DNA from: Gammaproteobacteria bacterium
GTDB taxonomy: Bacteria > Pseudomonadota > Gammaproteobacteria > Pseudomonadales > Azotimanducaceae
Assembly (NCBI GenBank): GCA_028821405.1
Contig: JAPPGK010000101.1
Coordinates: forward strand, 1 to 64,000
Direction of reading: 5' to 3'
Length of the DNA stretch: 64,000 nt
The notes under the pieces are model-generated. The model did not search any database. It was not told where the DNA came from and saw only the letters and a list, made by a program, of their open reading frames with translations. Shown piece by piece: positions 35,993 to 47,096 of this stretch. The first letter of the stretch is position 1. Each line of letters begins with the position of its first letter. Both the position numbers and the translations under genes were made by a program.

Positions 35993-36620
35993 GTTGCCCC
36001 TGTCCTGGCCCGTGTGGTCAATGTCGGAACGCGTGCGCCACCGACGGCAGACGCCCGTGTCCACCGGCATGCAATGGCGCCCCTGCGGCCCGCCAAAGGT
36101 TCGTTACCGCGCACTATTGCCGGGATTACCGGGCACCGCGCAACGCGCACTGACTCTTCCCTAACCAATCCTTCCGCTGTCCGTTGAGCAGGATCAGGGA
36201 AGACGGCGCGCATTTTCCGACAAAGGCGACGATGGAATCAAGGACTGGTGCCGCGGGTGGAGCAAACACGGTCGGGCGAACCGAACGTGCACAGGGCGAC
36301 GATGGCCGCCACCGCCACACGGCCCAGTCCCCCCGCCGACCTGACGGCGGGTGAACTCGTCGATCTTGTCGTCCGGTCCTCTTGGGAACTCGTCGTTGGA
36401 ATTGCGACCGCGCACCCGCAGCGGGGTCTGGATCAGGCACTCGATTCCACCCGGTACTTGGGTGGAATCCAGCCAGTATCCGTCTATTTCAGCAAGCATT
36501 CTCCATCTGGAACGCACAATTCGCGCCAACAAAGGTGGGTTCTTGCCAAAACGGCGTCATAGAATCCGGCTACGGCTGAAGACCAGCCAAACCTGTAGTA
36601 CCTTCTGGAGCAGTAGTACC

Positions 36621-39600
36621 ATGTCCAAGACACTCACGTTGTTGGGCGTCGCGGCGTTCGTCGCCGTCGTCGCCTATCTGATGTCCTCCGTCGGCGAACG
36701 CCAGCTCGATCTCCCGGCATCCGACACGGCGCTCGACGAAGCAGCCAAGAACCAACTCGCCGCCAAGGCGTCGATCGCGCAAATCGCCGCCGAGAGCGAG
36801 GCTATCGACGCACCCGCCACCGGCGAGGAGGCGCCGCCCGTGCAGGCCGAGGCGCCGCCGGGTTTCGTGCCGGCGCCGGTCGCGCACCAGGCCACGCCCC
36901 CTGAGGGCTATTCCTTCGCCTCGCACCACGAGGTTGCGCGGGGGCCCATGACCGAACATGACATCGACCCCGCGCAGCGACCGGCGGATCTCCCGGCCTG
37001 GATGGTCCATGGCGAGGCGAACCTCGGCGTTCAGGCCTCGGCGGCAGGACGCGACTGGTCCTTCGGCTGGGTCAAGCTGTCCGAAGGTGCGGACCTCGAA
37101 GACCTCCGGGATTTGCTGGCGGCGTACGGGGGAGAAGCCCTAGGCCAGGCGGCGGATCTCGTCCGCGCGCGCCTGCCGGGCGACCCGGCGAGGCTCGAAG
37201 CGATCGCTAGGGCGGGCTCGGTGGCGGGCGTAGGGGCACTCCCGCCGGGGGATAAAGTCGCGGGCGGGCTTGCCGAAGTCCAGGCGAATGGCAACGACCT
37301 CCCCGTGTGGATCACGCTCATGTCCGACGACCCGGACGGTCAGTGGCGGCGGGCGCTGCAAGGTCTCGGTGCGGAGGTAGGCCGGTTCGATCCGGCGCTC
37401 CGTTCCTACGCGGCCACGATACCGGCAGTCGCGCTGGGGCCGATTTCGCAAGCCGACTACGTGCTCGCCGTCGAGTCCATCGGCCGGGTCGAGCCCACTC
37501 TCGAGATCGCGACCACCGTCATGGGGGCGGACTCGGTGCGCAGCTACGACGCGGGGATGGACACCTTCGTCGGGACGGGCGGCGCGTCGGTGACGGTCGG
37601 CGTCATGGACACCGGGCTCAACGTTGACCACCCCGACATCTCGTCGAACCGCCGGAGCATCTGCGGCGCCAATTTTACCGTTGCCTTTGACCGTCGAAGG
37701 GACGACCAGGCTCTCTGGTTCGACCCCCCCGGTCATGGCACACACGTCACCGGCACCCTCGTTGGCAACGGGGCCGTTCAACGCAACCGCGCCGGCATGG
37801 CGCCGCTGGTTCAGGACATCCGCTTCGCCAAGGCTATCGACACGTTTGGCAGTGCGTCCGCATTGGCCTGGAACCGGGCCATGGACTGGTTCGCCACGCC
37901 GACCGCGTGCGGCGGCGATGGCGTCGCGCGCAAGGCGCTGGTCATCAACTCGAGCCTGGGCGTGCCCGGGGCCTACTGGGTTGGCCGCTCGATCGGCGAG
38001 CGCAAGATCGACGCATCGGTCTGGGCGGCTCGGCAACTCTTCGTGACGTCCACCGGCAACTCGGCATCTGCCGCGTCGTCGAGCATGGCGGGGGCGAAGA
38101 ACGCATTGACCGTCGGCGCGGCGAGCAATATCGGCGACATCGCCGGTTTCAGCAGCCAAGGGCCGACCGACGACGGCCGGCTGATGCCGAAGGTCGTCGG
38201 CACCGGGGTGCGGGTTTTCGCGGCACTCGGCAGAGGGTCCACGCGTGGGTACTTTTCGGCTTCCGGCACCAGTATGGCGGCGCCCTCGGTCGCGGGCGTG
38301 GCGGCGCTCGTCATGGACGCGATACCGGAACTCAAGGAGGAACCGGCCGCCCTGCGCGCGCGGCTCATGGCGAGCGCGATCAAGCCCGACGCGTTCCTGG
38401 GTGATGATGCCGCGTTCCCGCTCGACAACACCAACGGGCCCGGGACGTTGAACAACGCCTACGGCCTGGGCAAGGTGTCCGCGCGTACGGCGGTCCTAAG
38501 CCGGGACGACGAGGACGGTTGGATCGGCGGCAGCGCCTCGTTCGACATCGATGGGGACAGCCACGCCTACCACGACATCGTCGTGCCCGAAGGCGCAAGC
38601 CGGCTGGACATCGTCATGACCTGGGACGAGCCGCCCGCGGAAGTGATCACGACGCCTGTCCTGCACGACCTCGACCTTTGGGTAGATCGCGGCGCGTCCT
38701 GCGGCGACGTCGCCCGCTGCGGGCACTACTCGTCCCGCTCGCGGATCGACAACGTCGAGTGGGTCATCGTCCCGAACCCGCCGGCGGGCGTCTACCGGCT
38801 GAAGGTGCTGCCGAACCGCATCTACGGCCCCGCACCGCGCGCGGGCTTGGCCTGGACCGTGATCCGCGGCGACTCCTCGCCGTCGCTGGGCGTCGCCCTT
38901 GACCGCGAGGTCATCGAGGTCGCCCCCGACGTGCCGTTCGAGGTCGACGTCACAGTCTCCTCGGACGCCTACGTGTCGGCTGGCGCGACCCTTCGCGTCG
39001 AGTGCCGGGCCGCAGTGGGCTCTGCTGCGTGCGACGCGTTCATGCTGGAGGGTGCTCAATTGCCTTTCGCCGCCGACGATAGCTCGTTGGTTCGCGAGGA
39101 CGCGCTGGACCGCTCGCTCGCCCGGGACATCTTGATCGCGTTGGGCGAACTCGGTCCCGATGAGCAACAGAACGTCTCGCTCAAGTTCGCGGGACAGCCC
39201 GAGGGCAGTTTTCGGCTTCACATCGCGGCGGCCAGCTGGAACGGGGCAGGGGGAGACGCCTCCTTGGCCGTGGTCGTTGGCGATTCGGACATGCCGGCGC
39301 CCGCGCAACGACCGCCGAACGACGACTTCGCCATGGCGATCGAACTCGACCCCGAGGGCGGGGAGACCACCTTCGACCTCATGGCGGCGACCCCGGACCC
39401 GGGCGAACCGACACTGGATTTCGGAACCGGGCCAGAACGGCCCCGTTCGCTCTGGTATGTCTGGACCGCGCCGGAGACCGGACTGGCGGCGTTCTCCGTC
39501 GCCCGTTCGACACCGGATGACCATTCCGACCTCGTGGTGGTCGATGTCTTCCGGGATGCCCCGGTAGCCGGCTTAAGAGTCATCGGCGACACGCAACTCG

Positions 39601-42086
39601 GCGGCGGCAAGGTCTTTTTCGCAGAGCGAGGCGAGACCTACCGCATACGCCTCAGCGCTGCCACGCTGGTATTGTTCTTGACGCCCCCATCGAACCAGCC
39701 TCTGCAGGAACAGCGGCCGTTGGATTACCCCGAACTCGTGCTCCGTTGGGGACCCGGAAAGCGACCCGACAACGATGACTATGCCTTCCCCGCCGACCTA
39801 CAGGGCGAGAGCGGCGTCGTAGCCGGGACCGGGCAGGGCGCGACCACGGAGCCGGCCGAGTTCATGGGCCACGCCAACTCGGACCATCCAGACGACCGAG
39901 GCGGTTGGTTGTCGAGCGTGTGGTACCGTTGGACGGCACCGTCGACCGGCGACTACGCCTTCTACACCAATCGGGCCAGCCAGGTCGTCGCCGTGTTTGC
40001 GGGAGATAGCCTGGCCGGGGCCAGAATGGTCTCGGGCGCACCGTATTTCGAGGTTGCCTTCCCCGCGACCGAAGGCGTCGAGTACCGGATTGGCGTCGCC
40101 AACCACGATGCCGACTGGGCCGGCACCGACTTCGAGCTGGGGTGGGAACCCGGCGATCGCATGAACCCGGGCAACGACGACTTCGCCGCTGCTCAACAGA
40201 CGTTTGGCGACTCCGCGTTTTCCCTGGTCGACTTCAACACCAAGACCGTGGAGCATGGCGAACCGGGTGCGTCGGGCGTGCGCACCGCCTGGTGGGTTTG
40301 GCAACCGTCGGCCGACGGGCGCTACACGTGGCTGGCCGCACGCGTGGGCGGGATCCCAAGGGACGACGCACCGCTCAAGGGGTCGGTATTCGCAGGTGAC
40401 GGACTGGACAACCTCGAGGCGGTGGCCGCGGCCGAAGGCGGCGGAGGGCTGGAACGGCAGTGGGTATTCGATGCCCGTGCCGACACGTCCTACCGCTTCG
40501 CCCTGGGACTGCCGCGCGATGCGGCGCAGGCTCCGCTGAGACCGGGGTACGTCTCGATGGCCTGGGGGCCCACGCCTGAGAACGACGACCTCGCAAATGC
40601 CGCCGCGCTCACCGGGATGAGCGGGTCCGTAAGCGGCTCGAACCAGTTCGCGACGAACGAGATGGGCGAGCGCACGGGCACGCTTGGCGACTCGTCCTTG
40701 TGGTGGACGTTCCAGTCCGACGAGAGCGGCTGGGTCCGTTTCGCGGTCGACGGCCCGCCCGGGTCGAAGCTCGCGATCTACAGGATGAATGCGGACGCGG
40801 ACCTGGAACTTCTGCGGATCAGTCGGGATCTGGGCGAGGTCGCTGCGACCATCCGCGTGGAGGCGGGCGAGACGTACGTCGTCCGCTTGGGTTCCTACTA
40901 CTGCGATGCCGATGGCTGCGGCACCGGCTCGCGCGGACCGTTTGAAATCGCTTGGCGCCCGGCGGACCCACCCGCCTTGCTCCGCTATGTAGGTAGCGTA
41001 GTGGGTGAGGCCGCCCCACAGGACGGCTCGGTCATCGAACTCGCCACCCTCGGCGATCAAGCCTTCAACGGCGATGGCAGCGAACTCTACGTGGCATCGG
41101 ACGCCGGTCTCGTGGTCTTCGAGCGGGATCCCGAGACCGGCGACCTAACGAGGGTGGAGACGGTCGCCCGAGGGTCGGTGGATTCGTACACAGACCTGAT
41201 CTGGGACGAGACCGGCAACGCTCTGCTCGCCGTTTCCTGCAACGCCTGGCTCAAGTTCAGCCCGGCCGAGCACGGCGGCGTCGAGCATGTCGGCGACATT
41301 GCCGGCGCCCCGTGCCCCCTGGGCGACGTGCTGGTGGCCGGGGACTTCGTACACCACGTGATGGCGCCGTGGATGATCGAGACGTTGCGGTTCGACGAGG
41401 ACCGCGAATCCTTGAGCGCGGTCGGCGTCAATACCATCCCCGACATCGCGCGCGCCGCGATTACGGCCGACGGTGGCAACGTCTATGCAATCACCAACGA
41501 CCGGGGCGAGTACGGGCTCGTCGCGTTGGAGCGCGATGCGGAGACCGGTTCGCTTCGGATTACCGCGATTCTGAAGGAAGGTAGCCCGACGGGCGGCGCC
41601 GCCGAAGGCGTCGTCGAAGGGCTCGTGAACGTGGCGGCGCTGGCCGTTCACGGTTCGCACCTTTTTGTCTCGGCGGGCGACCGGGCGGCGACCACGCTGG
41701 TCTTCGACCTCGCCGACCGCGCTAGTCCGGTATTTCTGGGCAACTTGCGGTTGAACCAGCGCAACCACGGAACCTGCGGCCGCGGAGCGGCAAGGCACGA
41801 CGTCTCCGCCCTGGACATCGCTTGCGTGGTTGGCGAGTGGTTCGTGGTGCAAGTCGGCGCCGACGGCTCGGTGTTCACGTCGGACCTCTTGCGGTCCCGC
41901 GCCACCGACTCCTTTGGCAACGTGCTGCCCCCCAACGCGGAAGTCGCTTCGTTCGTGGCGAGCCCCGACGGTCGTCATGTCCATATGGCGGGTGCGAACA
42001 GCTACTTCGAGTTCGTCCCGCCTGGCACTTTCCGCTTCGGGACTCGGAATCAAATATTCGTGTTCGAACGCGTATACGGGGATTGA
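36621..42086 (+). CDS. Very large S8 (subtilisin-like) serine protease with repeated C-terminal beta domains
   Basis: Catalytic motifs VGVMDTGLNVDHPDI, GHGTHVTGTLVG, SGTSMAAPSVAGVAAL; about four downstream repeats each starting NDDF/NDDY/NDDL and containing a W-x-W element. Confidence 0.9.
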   Translation: MSKTLTLLGVAAFVAVVAYLMSSVGERQLDLPASDTALDEAAKNQLAAKASIAQIAAESEAIDAPATGEEAPPVQAEAPPGFVPAPVAHQATPPEGYSFASHHEVARGPMTEHDIDPAQRPADLPAWMVHGEANLGVQASAAGRDWSFGWVKLSEGADLEDLRDLLAAYGGEALGQAADLVRARLPGDPARLEAIARAGSVAGVGALPPGDKVAGGLAEVQANGNDLPVWITLMSDDPDGQWRRALQGLGAEVGRFDPALRSYAATIPAVALGPISQADYVLAVESIGRVEPTLEIATTVMGADSVRSYDAGMDTFVGTGGASVTVGVMDTGLNVDHPDISSNRRSICGANFTVAFDRRRDDQALWFDPPGHGTHVTGTLVGNGAVQRNRAGMAPLVQDIRFAKAIDTFGSASALAWNRAMDWFATPTACGGDGVARKALVINSSLGVPGAYWVGRSIGERKIDASVWAARQLFVTSTGNSASAASSSMAGAKNALTVGAASNIGDIAGFSSQGPTDDGRLMPKVVGTGVRVFAALGRGSTRGYFSASGTSMAAPSVAGVAALVMDAIPELKEEPAALRARLMASAIKPDAFLGDDAAFPLDNTNGPGTLNNAYGLGKVSARTAVLSRDDEDGWIGGSASFDIDGDSHAYHDIVVPEGASRLDIVMTWDEPPAEVITTPVLHDLDLWVDRGASCGDVARCGHYSSRSRIDNVEWVIVPNPPAGVYRLKVLPNRIYGPAPRAGLAWTVIRGDSSPSLGVALDREVIEVAPDVPFEVDVTVSSDAYVSAGATLRVECRAAVGSAACDAFMLEGAQLPFAADDSSLVREDALDRSLARDILIALGELGPDEQQNVSLKFAGQPEGSFRLHIAAASWNGAGGDASLAVVVGDSDMPAPAQRPPNDDFAMAIELDPEGGETTFDLMAATPDPGEPTLDFGTGPERPRSLWYVWTAPETGLAAFSVARSTPDDHSDLVVVDVFRDAPVAGLRVIGDTQLGGGKVFFAERGETYRIRLSAATLVLFLTPPSNQPLQEQRPLDYPELVLRWGPGKRPDNDDYAFPADLQGESGVVAGTGQGATTEPAEFMGHANSDHPDDRGGWLSSVWYRWTAPSTGDYAFYTNRASQVVAVFAGDSLAGARMVSGAPYFEVAFPATEGVEYRIGVANHDADWAGTDFELGWEPGDRMNPGNDDFAAAQQTFGDSAFSLVDFNTKTVEHGEPGASGVRTAWWVWQPSADGRYTWLAARVGGIPRDDAPLKGSVFAGDGLDNLEAVAAAEGGGGLERQWVFDARADTSYRFALGLPRDAAQAPLRPGYVSMAWGPTPENDDLANAAALTGMSGSVSGSNQFATNEMGERTGTLGDSSLWWTFQSDESGWVRFAVDGPPGSKLAIYRMNADADLELLRISRDLGEVAATIRVEAGETYVVRLGSYYCDADGCGTGSRGPFEIAWRPADPPALLRYVGSVVGEAAPQDGSVIELATLGDQAFNGDGSELYVASDAGLVVFERDPETGDLTRVETVARGSVDSYTDLIWDETGNALLAVSCNAWLKFSPAEHGGVEHVGDIAGAPCPLGDVLVAGDFVHHVMAPWMIETLRFDEDRESLSAVGVNTIPDIARAAITADGGNVYAITNDRGEYGLVALERDAETGSLRITAILKEGSPTGGAAEGVVEGLVNVAALAVHGSHLFVSAGDRAATTLVFDLADRASPVFLGNLRLNQRNHGTCGRGAARHDVSALDIACVVGEWFVVQVGADGSVFTSDLLRSRATDSFGNVLPPNAEVASFVASPDGRHVHMAGANSYFEFVPPGTFRFGTRNQIFVFERVYGD

Positions 42087-42224
42087 AGGCCGGAGATCGC
42101 GAGACGCCGAGGCGAACATCGGCAGAGACGGGCGGGGGCCGTCCTTGGACCCCGCCTGTCACATCACGGGTTGTAAGGTGACGCAACGTTCATACCATGA
42201 ACGTACACTGCCGTCCTGGATTGG

Positions 42225-42911
42225 ATGGCGGATCGCCGCGACATGGAACTTCCCCGCGCATTGGTCGCCGAAGGTCTCGGTACGCTGCTGCTGCTTGCCA
42301 CCGTGGTCGGCTCCGGGATCATGGCCGAGAACCTGGCCGGCGGCAACGACGCCGTGGCACTGCTCGGCAACACGCTCGCCACCGGCGCAATCCTCGCGGT
42401 GCTGATCACCATGTTGGCGCCGCTTTCGGGCGCGCACTTCAACCCGGCGGTGACGATCGCATTCCTGGTCCGCCGGGAGGTCCGCGTCAGCACGGCGGCG
42501 GCGTACATCGGGGTACAGGTCGCAGGCGGTCTGGCTGGCGCGGCGCTTGCCCACGCGATGTTCGACATGGACCTGGTCCAGGTTTCGACCCAGGCGCGGA
42601 CCGGGATGGGTCAGTGGCTGGCGGAGGCCGTGGCGACGTTCGGGCTGGTGGCGACCATTCTCGCGACCTTGAAGGCGCGCCCGTCGGCCCTCGCGGCGAT
42701 GGTTGGGCTCTACATCAGCGCCGGGTACTGGTTCACCGCGTCGACATCCTTCGCCAACCCCGCCGTGACCATCGCCCGGTCGTTCACCGATACCTTCAGC
42801 GGGATCGCGCCCGCCGACGCCCCGGCATTCATCGTCGCGCAGTTCGTCGGTGCCGTTCTCGCCACCGGCCTGATGGGGTGGCTGCTTGGGGATCGCCGGT
42901 CGTCCACATAG
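42225..42911 (+). CDS. MIP/aquaporin family channel
   Basis: SGAHFNPAVTIA and SFANPAVTIARS NPA boxes; six TMs. Confidence 0.92.
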   Translation: MADRRDMELPRALVAEGLGTLLLLATVVGSGIMAENLAGGNDAVALLGNTLATGAILAVLITMLAPLSGAHFNPAVTIAFLVRREVRVSTAAAYIGVQVAGGLAGAALAHAMFDMDLVQVSTQARTGMGQWLAEAVATFGLVATILATLKARPSALAAMVGLYISAGYWFTASTSFANPAVTIARSFTDTFSGIAPADAPAFIVAQFVGAVLATGLMGWLLGDRRSST

Positions 42912-43020
42912 ACGCTCTCGAGCGCACGCCAGTCAATAACCGTCTCGTTGTCGAATTGCTGGCACCCGTGGGTCGTCTCGCTAGGTGGTACCATCCCGCC
43001 TCCAACCTCGGAGGATCACC

Positions 43021-43566
43021 ATGAAGCACAGTCGATTCGCCCTGCTGGGCGTCCTGTTGGGCCTTGCCCTTGGCGCAAACGCCACCGAACTCAAGGTTGG
43101 CGACAAGGCACCCGCCTTCAACCTGGAGTCGACGCACGGCGGCACCTACCAGCTCGGCGAAAAACCCGTCGTGCTCGCCTGGTTCCCGAAGGCTTACACC
43201 CGGGGCTGTACAATCGAGTGCAAGTCGCTGGCGGAGAACGGCCATCTGATCGAGGCCTTCGACGTCGACTACTTCATGGTCAGCTGCGACGCCATCGAGG
43301 ACAACAAGGGTTTCGCCGCCGAGAACAATGCCAAGTTCCCGTTGCTGTCCGACCCCACCAAGGAGACCGCCACGGCCTACGGCGTGTTGAACGAAAGGGG
43401 CGTGCCCAGCCGGCACAACTACTACATCGCTGCCGACGGCACCATCCTTGCCATCGACCGGATCGTCAACCCGGCAACTGCCGCGGAGGATATCGCCGCC
43501 CGGTTGGCCGAACTGGACATCCCCAAGGTCGCCAAGGAAGCGGCGGAGGCCGACACCGACACCTGA
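43021..43566 (+). CDS. Exported peroxiredoxin (Bcp/AhpC-TSA type)
   Basis: Signal peptide; KVGDKAPAFNLEST; WFPKAYTRGCTIECKSLAE. Confidence 0.88.
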   Translation: MKHSRFALLGVLLGLALGANATELKVGDKAPAFNLESTHGGTYQLGEKPVVLAWFPKAYTRGCTIECKSLAENGHLIEAFDVDYFMVSCDAIEDNKGFAAENNAKFPLLSDPTKETATAYGVLNERGVPSRHNYYIAADGTILAIDRIVNPATAAEDIAARLAELDIPKVAKEAAEADTDT

Positions 43567-43625
43567 CCGCTTGACGGCGGGCGGTCCGCCCCTGGACGCG
43601 CGAAGAGGCCACGAAGGAGAACGCC

Positions 43626-45098
43626 ATGAAGGCCGTCATGGTCATGTACGACTCGCTGAACCGGCACATGCTGCCGAACTACGGCTGCGACTGGACCCTG
43701 GCGCCGAACTTCATCCGTCTCGGCGAACGCGCGGTCACCTTCGACAACCACTACGTGGGCTCCATGCCCTGCATGCCGGCGCGGCGGGAACTGCATACCG
43801 GCCGGCACAACTTCCTGCACCGCTCCTGGGGACCCTTCGAGCCTTTCGACGACTCCACCTTCACGATCCTCAAAGAGAACGGCGTCTACACCCACCTGGT
43901 CTCGGACCACTACCACTACTGGGAAGACGGCGGCGCCACCTACCACCATCGCTATTCGAGCTGGGTGAACGTCCGTGGCCAGGAGGGCGACACCTGGAAG
44001 GGCGAAGTGGCGGACCCGGACATTCCGGAGCACCACGGTCGGATCGTGCGCCAGGACTGGATCAACCGGAAGTACATGGATCAGGAACACCTAACGCCCC
44101 AGGCGCGCACCTTCGCCGAGGGCCTCGAGTTCCTCGAAACCAACCGCGACCAGGACAACTGGTACCTGCAGATCGAGACCTTCGATCCCCACGAGCCGTT
44201 CTTCACCCTGAAACAGTGGAAGGATCGCTATAACTTTTTCCGCGCTGAGGGCTCCGAGTGGGACGGGCCCCACTTCGACTGGCCCAAGTACGAACGCGTC
44301 AGCGAAGATCCCGACGCCGTCGAGTACCTGCGCTACCAGTATGCCGCGTTGCTCACCCAATGCGACCACTACCTGGGCCGGGTCATCGACTTCATGGACG
44401 AACACGACATGTGGCGCGACACCATGCTGCTCGTGGTCACCGACCACGGCTTCCTGCTCGGCGAGCACGACTGGTGGGGCAAGGCGCGCATGCCCTGGTA
44501 CAACGAGACCGCGCACATCCCGTTCTTCGTCTGGGATCCGCGCACCGGCGTCAAGGACGTCCATCGCCGTAGCCTCACGACCACCATCGATGTCGGCCCG
44601 ACGCTGCTCGACTATTTCGGGATGACGCCGCCGCCGGACATGGACGGAAACCCGCTTCGCGCGACCGTCGAGGACGACACCAAGGTGCGGGATGTCGCGA
44701 TCTACGGCATGTTCGGCGCCCACGTGAACATCACCGACGGCCGCCACGTCTACATGCGCGGTCCGGAGGACGACAACCAGCCGCTCAACCAATACACCCT
44801 GATGCCCACGCACATGAGAAGCCCGTTCTCGCCGCAGGAGCTTGCGGACATGCAATGGAACGAACCCTTGGGTTTCACCAAGGGCTGCCCGGTGATGCGC
44901 ATCCCGTCCCGGGGCATGGGTCGATTCGCCGAGGTCTTCAAGACGCAGCTCTTCGATCTCGCCACCGACCCGGGCCAGACCAACCCGATCGAGGATGCCG
45001 CCGTCGAGGCCCGGATGACGGCGGCGTTGGAGGGCGCCTTGGCCGAACACCAGGCGCCCGTCGAACAGTACGAGCGGCTGGGCTTGTCTCAGCCCTGA
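43626..45098 (+). CDS. Sulfatase (formylglycine-type)
   Basis: MYDSLNRHMLPNYG, active-site CMPARRELHTGR (CxPAxR), LVVTDHGFLLGEHDWWGK. Confidence 0.9.
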   Translation: MKAVMVMYDSLNRHMLPNYGCDWTLAPNFIRLGERAVTFDNHYVGSMPCMPARRELHTGRHNFLHRSWGPFEPFDDSTFTILKENGVYTHLVSDHYHYWEDGGATYHHRYSSWVNVRGQEGDTWKGEVADPDIPEHHGRIVRQDWINRKYMDQEHLTPQARTFAEGLEFLETNRDQDNWYLQIETFDPHEPFFTLKQWKDRYNFFRAEGSEWDGPHFDWPKYERVSEDPDAVEYLRYQYAALLTQCDHYLGRVIDFMDEHDMWRDTMLLVVTDHGFLLGEHDWWGKARMPWYNETAHIPFFVWDPRTGVKDVHRRSLTTTIDVGPTLLDYFGMTPPPDMDGNPLRATVEDDTKVRDVAIYGMFGAHVNITDGRHVYMRGPEDDNQPLNQYTLMPTHMRSPFSPQELADMQWNEPLGFTKGCPVMRIPSRGMGRFAEVFKTQLFDLATDPGQTNPIEDAAVEARMTAALEGALAEHQAPVEQYERLGLSQP

Positions 45099-45143
45099 GC
45101 GGTTCGCCGCCGACAGCTAGACGCTCGTTCGGCGGCATGAGCA

Positions 45144-47096
45144 ATGACTGACGTCCCCGTTGTGGGCGAGACCACTCGAACCGACGACCTGAACTTCCGT
45201 CGGGTCGTCCACATCTTTGTGCGCACCTGGCCCTTCATCCGGCCGGCCGTCAAGCATCTCGTGATCTTCGTCGCGGTGTCGGTGGCCATCGCGGTCTACA
45301 GCGCCGTACTGGTGTTCATCATCACTGGCCTCATGAACGGCGGCATCGTCGCGGGCAGGCCGTTGGGCCAACTCCATGTCGCCATCTACGGTCTGGATCC
45401 TGCTGTCTACGTGAACGTCGAGTCCCTGTCGGACGAAGCCCGGCTGTCCCTTTGCTGGCCGGTCATCCTGAGCACGACACCGCTGCTGCTGGTCGCCGTC
45501 GGCGGCGCCTTGATCCTCCTCTACTACGGCATCTGGATCTTCCAGGGCATCAACCAGCGCATGCGCGTCACCTTGATCGACCGCCTGCAGGCGCAATCGC
45601 TGGCCTTTCACGCGTCCGCTCAAACGGGGGACGCCATCTACCGGGTCTACCAGGACAGCGCCATGGTGACTTCCATCATCCGGGCGATCTTCCTCGAGCC
45701 GCTGATGTTCATGGGGCGCCTACTGTTCGGCGTCGCGGTCATCGCGGCATTCGACCCGTGGTTGGCGCTGATGCTTGCCGCAACGGTGTTTCCGATCCTC
45801 TACTTGGGTCTCAAATTCTCGTCGCGACTCAGGATCGCGTTCCGGCGTGCCCGGGAGACCAACAGCCGGTTGACGTCGTGGATCCAGGAAAGCGTACTCG
45901 GCGTGCGTGTCGTCAAGGCGACGCTGGGCGAGGCGGCGCGGGAGCAATCGTTCCGGGACCACTCCATGACGGCCTTCGATGCCGCGTTCCGTGCGCGCAC
46001 GCTGCTTACCGTGATGGGCATCCTCGCTTTCGCGATCATCGCCGCGACGGTGCTGGCCACCCAATCCACCGCCGCGATGTACGCCAACTCGGGTGCCGAG
46101 ACGTTCGCCCGGAACCTGCTGCTCGGCTTCGGCTTCGCGGTCTGGAACCTCGGTTCGTTTACGGCCGCCACCGGGCGCATCGGGGACGGATTGGGCTCGA
46201 TCAACGCCTTGATTTCCATTTGGGGGCGCGCCCAGGACATGGCGATCGGCCTCGGCCGGGTATTCGAGATCCTGGATCTTGAGCCCGACATCGAGGACGC
46301 GCCGGGTGCCCGGGCCATGGCGGACTTGCGCGAAGACGTCGTATTCACCGGTGTCGCGTTCGGCTACCAGCCGGGTCGACCGGTCCTGGCCGAAGTCGAC
46401 TTGGCCGCTCGGCGAGGGACGATCACCGCCGTGGTGGGCCCCACGGGCGCCGGCAAGTCGACGTTGATGGCCCTGCTGCTTCGACTTGCCGATCCGGACT
46501 CCGGCCGCGTCGAGATCGACGGGTCCGACATTCGCACCCTCACCGTCGACTCCCTACGCGCCAACATCGCGTTGGCGACCCAGGAGAACGTGCTGTTCTC
46601 CGACACCGTGCTGGAGAACATCCGCTACGCCGCGCCCGGCGCCTCCCGGGCCGCAGCCGTCGCGGCCGCCAAGGTGGCGTGCGCCGACGAGTTCATTTCC
46701 GCCTTGCCCCAGGGCTACGACACGCCCTTGGGAGAACGGGCCGCCAAGCTGTCGAGCGGTCAGCGGCAACGCCTGGTCATCGCCCGAGCGGTAATCAAGG
46801 ATGCGCCGATATTGATCCTCGACGAGCCCACCGCCGCCCTGGACGCCGAGACCGAGCTCAAGGTGCTGGACAACCTCAAGGCCTGGGGTCGGGACCGTTG
46901 CATCTTCCTGGTCACCCACCGTCTGTCCACGGTGCGTCGGGCTGACCGAGTCGCCTACCTACGCGACGGGCGGATCCTCTCGTGGGGCGGCCACGACGAG
47001 CTGATGGCCGAAGACGGCGCATACGCGCGGTTCGTGAACGCCGAAACGCATGCCGTCCAGATCGCCGGGGAATCCGCCATGGCGGACGACGAATGA
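45144..47096 (+). CDS. ABC exporter half-transporter (TMD-NBD)
   Basis: Walker A GPTGAGKST, signature LSSGQRQRL, Walker B ILILDEPTAALD. Confidence 0.93.
   Translation: MTDVPVVGETTRTDDLNFRRVVHIFVRTWPFIRPAVKHLVIFVAVSVAIAVYSAVLVFIITGLMNGGIVAGRPLGQLHVAIYGLDPAVYVNVESLSDEARLSLCWPVILSTTPLLLVAVGGALILLYYGIWIFQGINQRMRVTLIDRLQAQSLAFHASAQTGDAIYRVYQDSAMVTSIIRAIFLEPLMFMGRLLFGVAVIAAFDPWLALMLAATVFPILYLGLKFSSRLRIAFRRARETNSRLTSWIQESVLGVRVVKATLGEAAREQSFRDHSMTAFDAAFRARTLLTVMGILAFAIIAATVLATQSTAAMYANSGAETFARNLLLGFGFAVWNLGSFTAATGRIGDGLGSINALISIWGRAQDMAIGLGRVFEILDLEPDIEDAPGARAMADLREDVVFTGVAFGYQPGRPVLAEVDLAARRGTITAVVGPTGAGKSTLMALLLRLADPDSGRVEIDGSDIRTLTVDSLRANIALATQENVLFSDTVLENIRYAAPGASRAAAVAAAKVACADEFISALPQGYDTPLGERAAKLSSGQRQRLVIARAVIKDAPILILDEPTAALDAETELKVLDNLKAWGRDRCIFLVTHRLSTVRRADRVAYLRDGRILSWGGHDELMAEDGAYARFVNAETHAVQIAGESAMADDE

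Noticed and set aside
36240-36600. Possible transposase/integrase fragment before the S8 protease gene
   Set aside because: Short basic ORFs (e.g. MLARIVRSRWRMLAEIDGYWLDSTQ...) gave no convincing DDE or recombinase motif.
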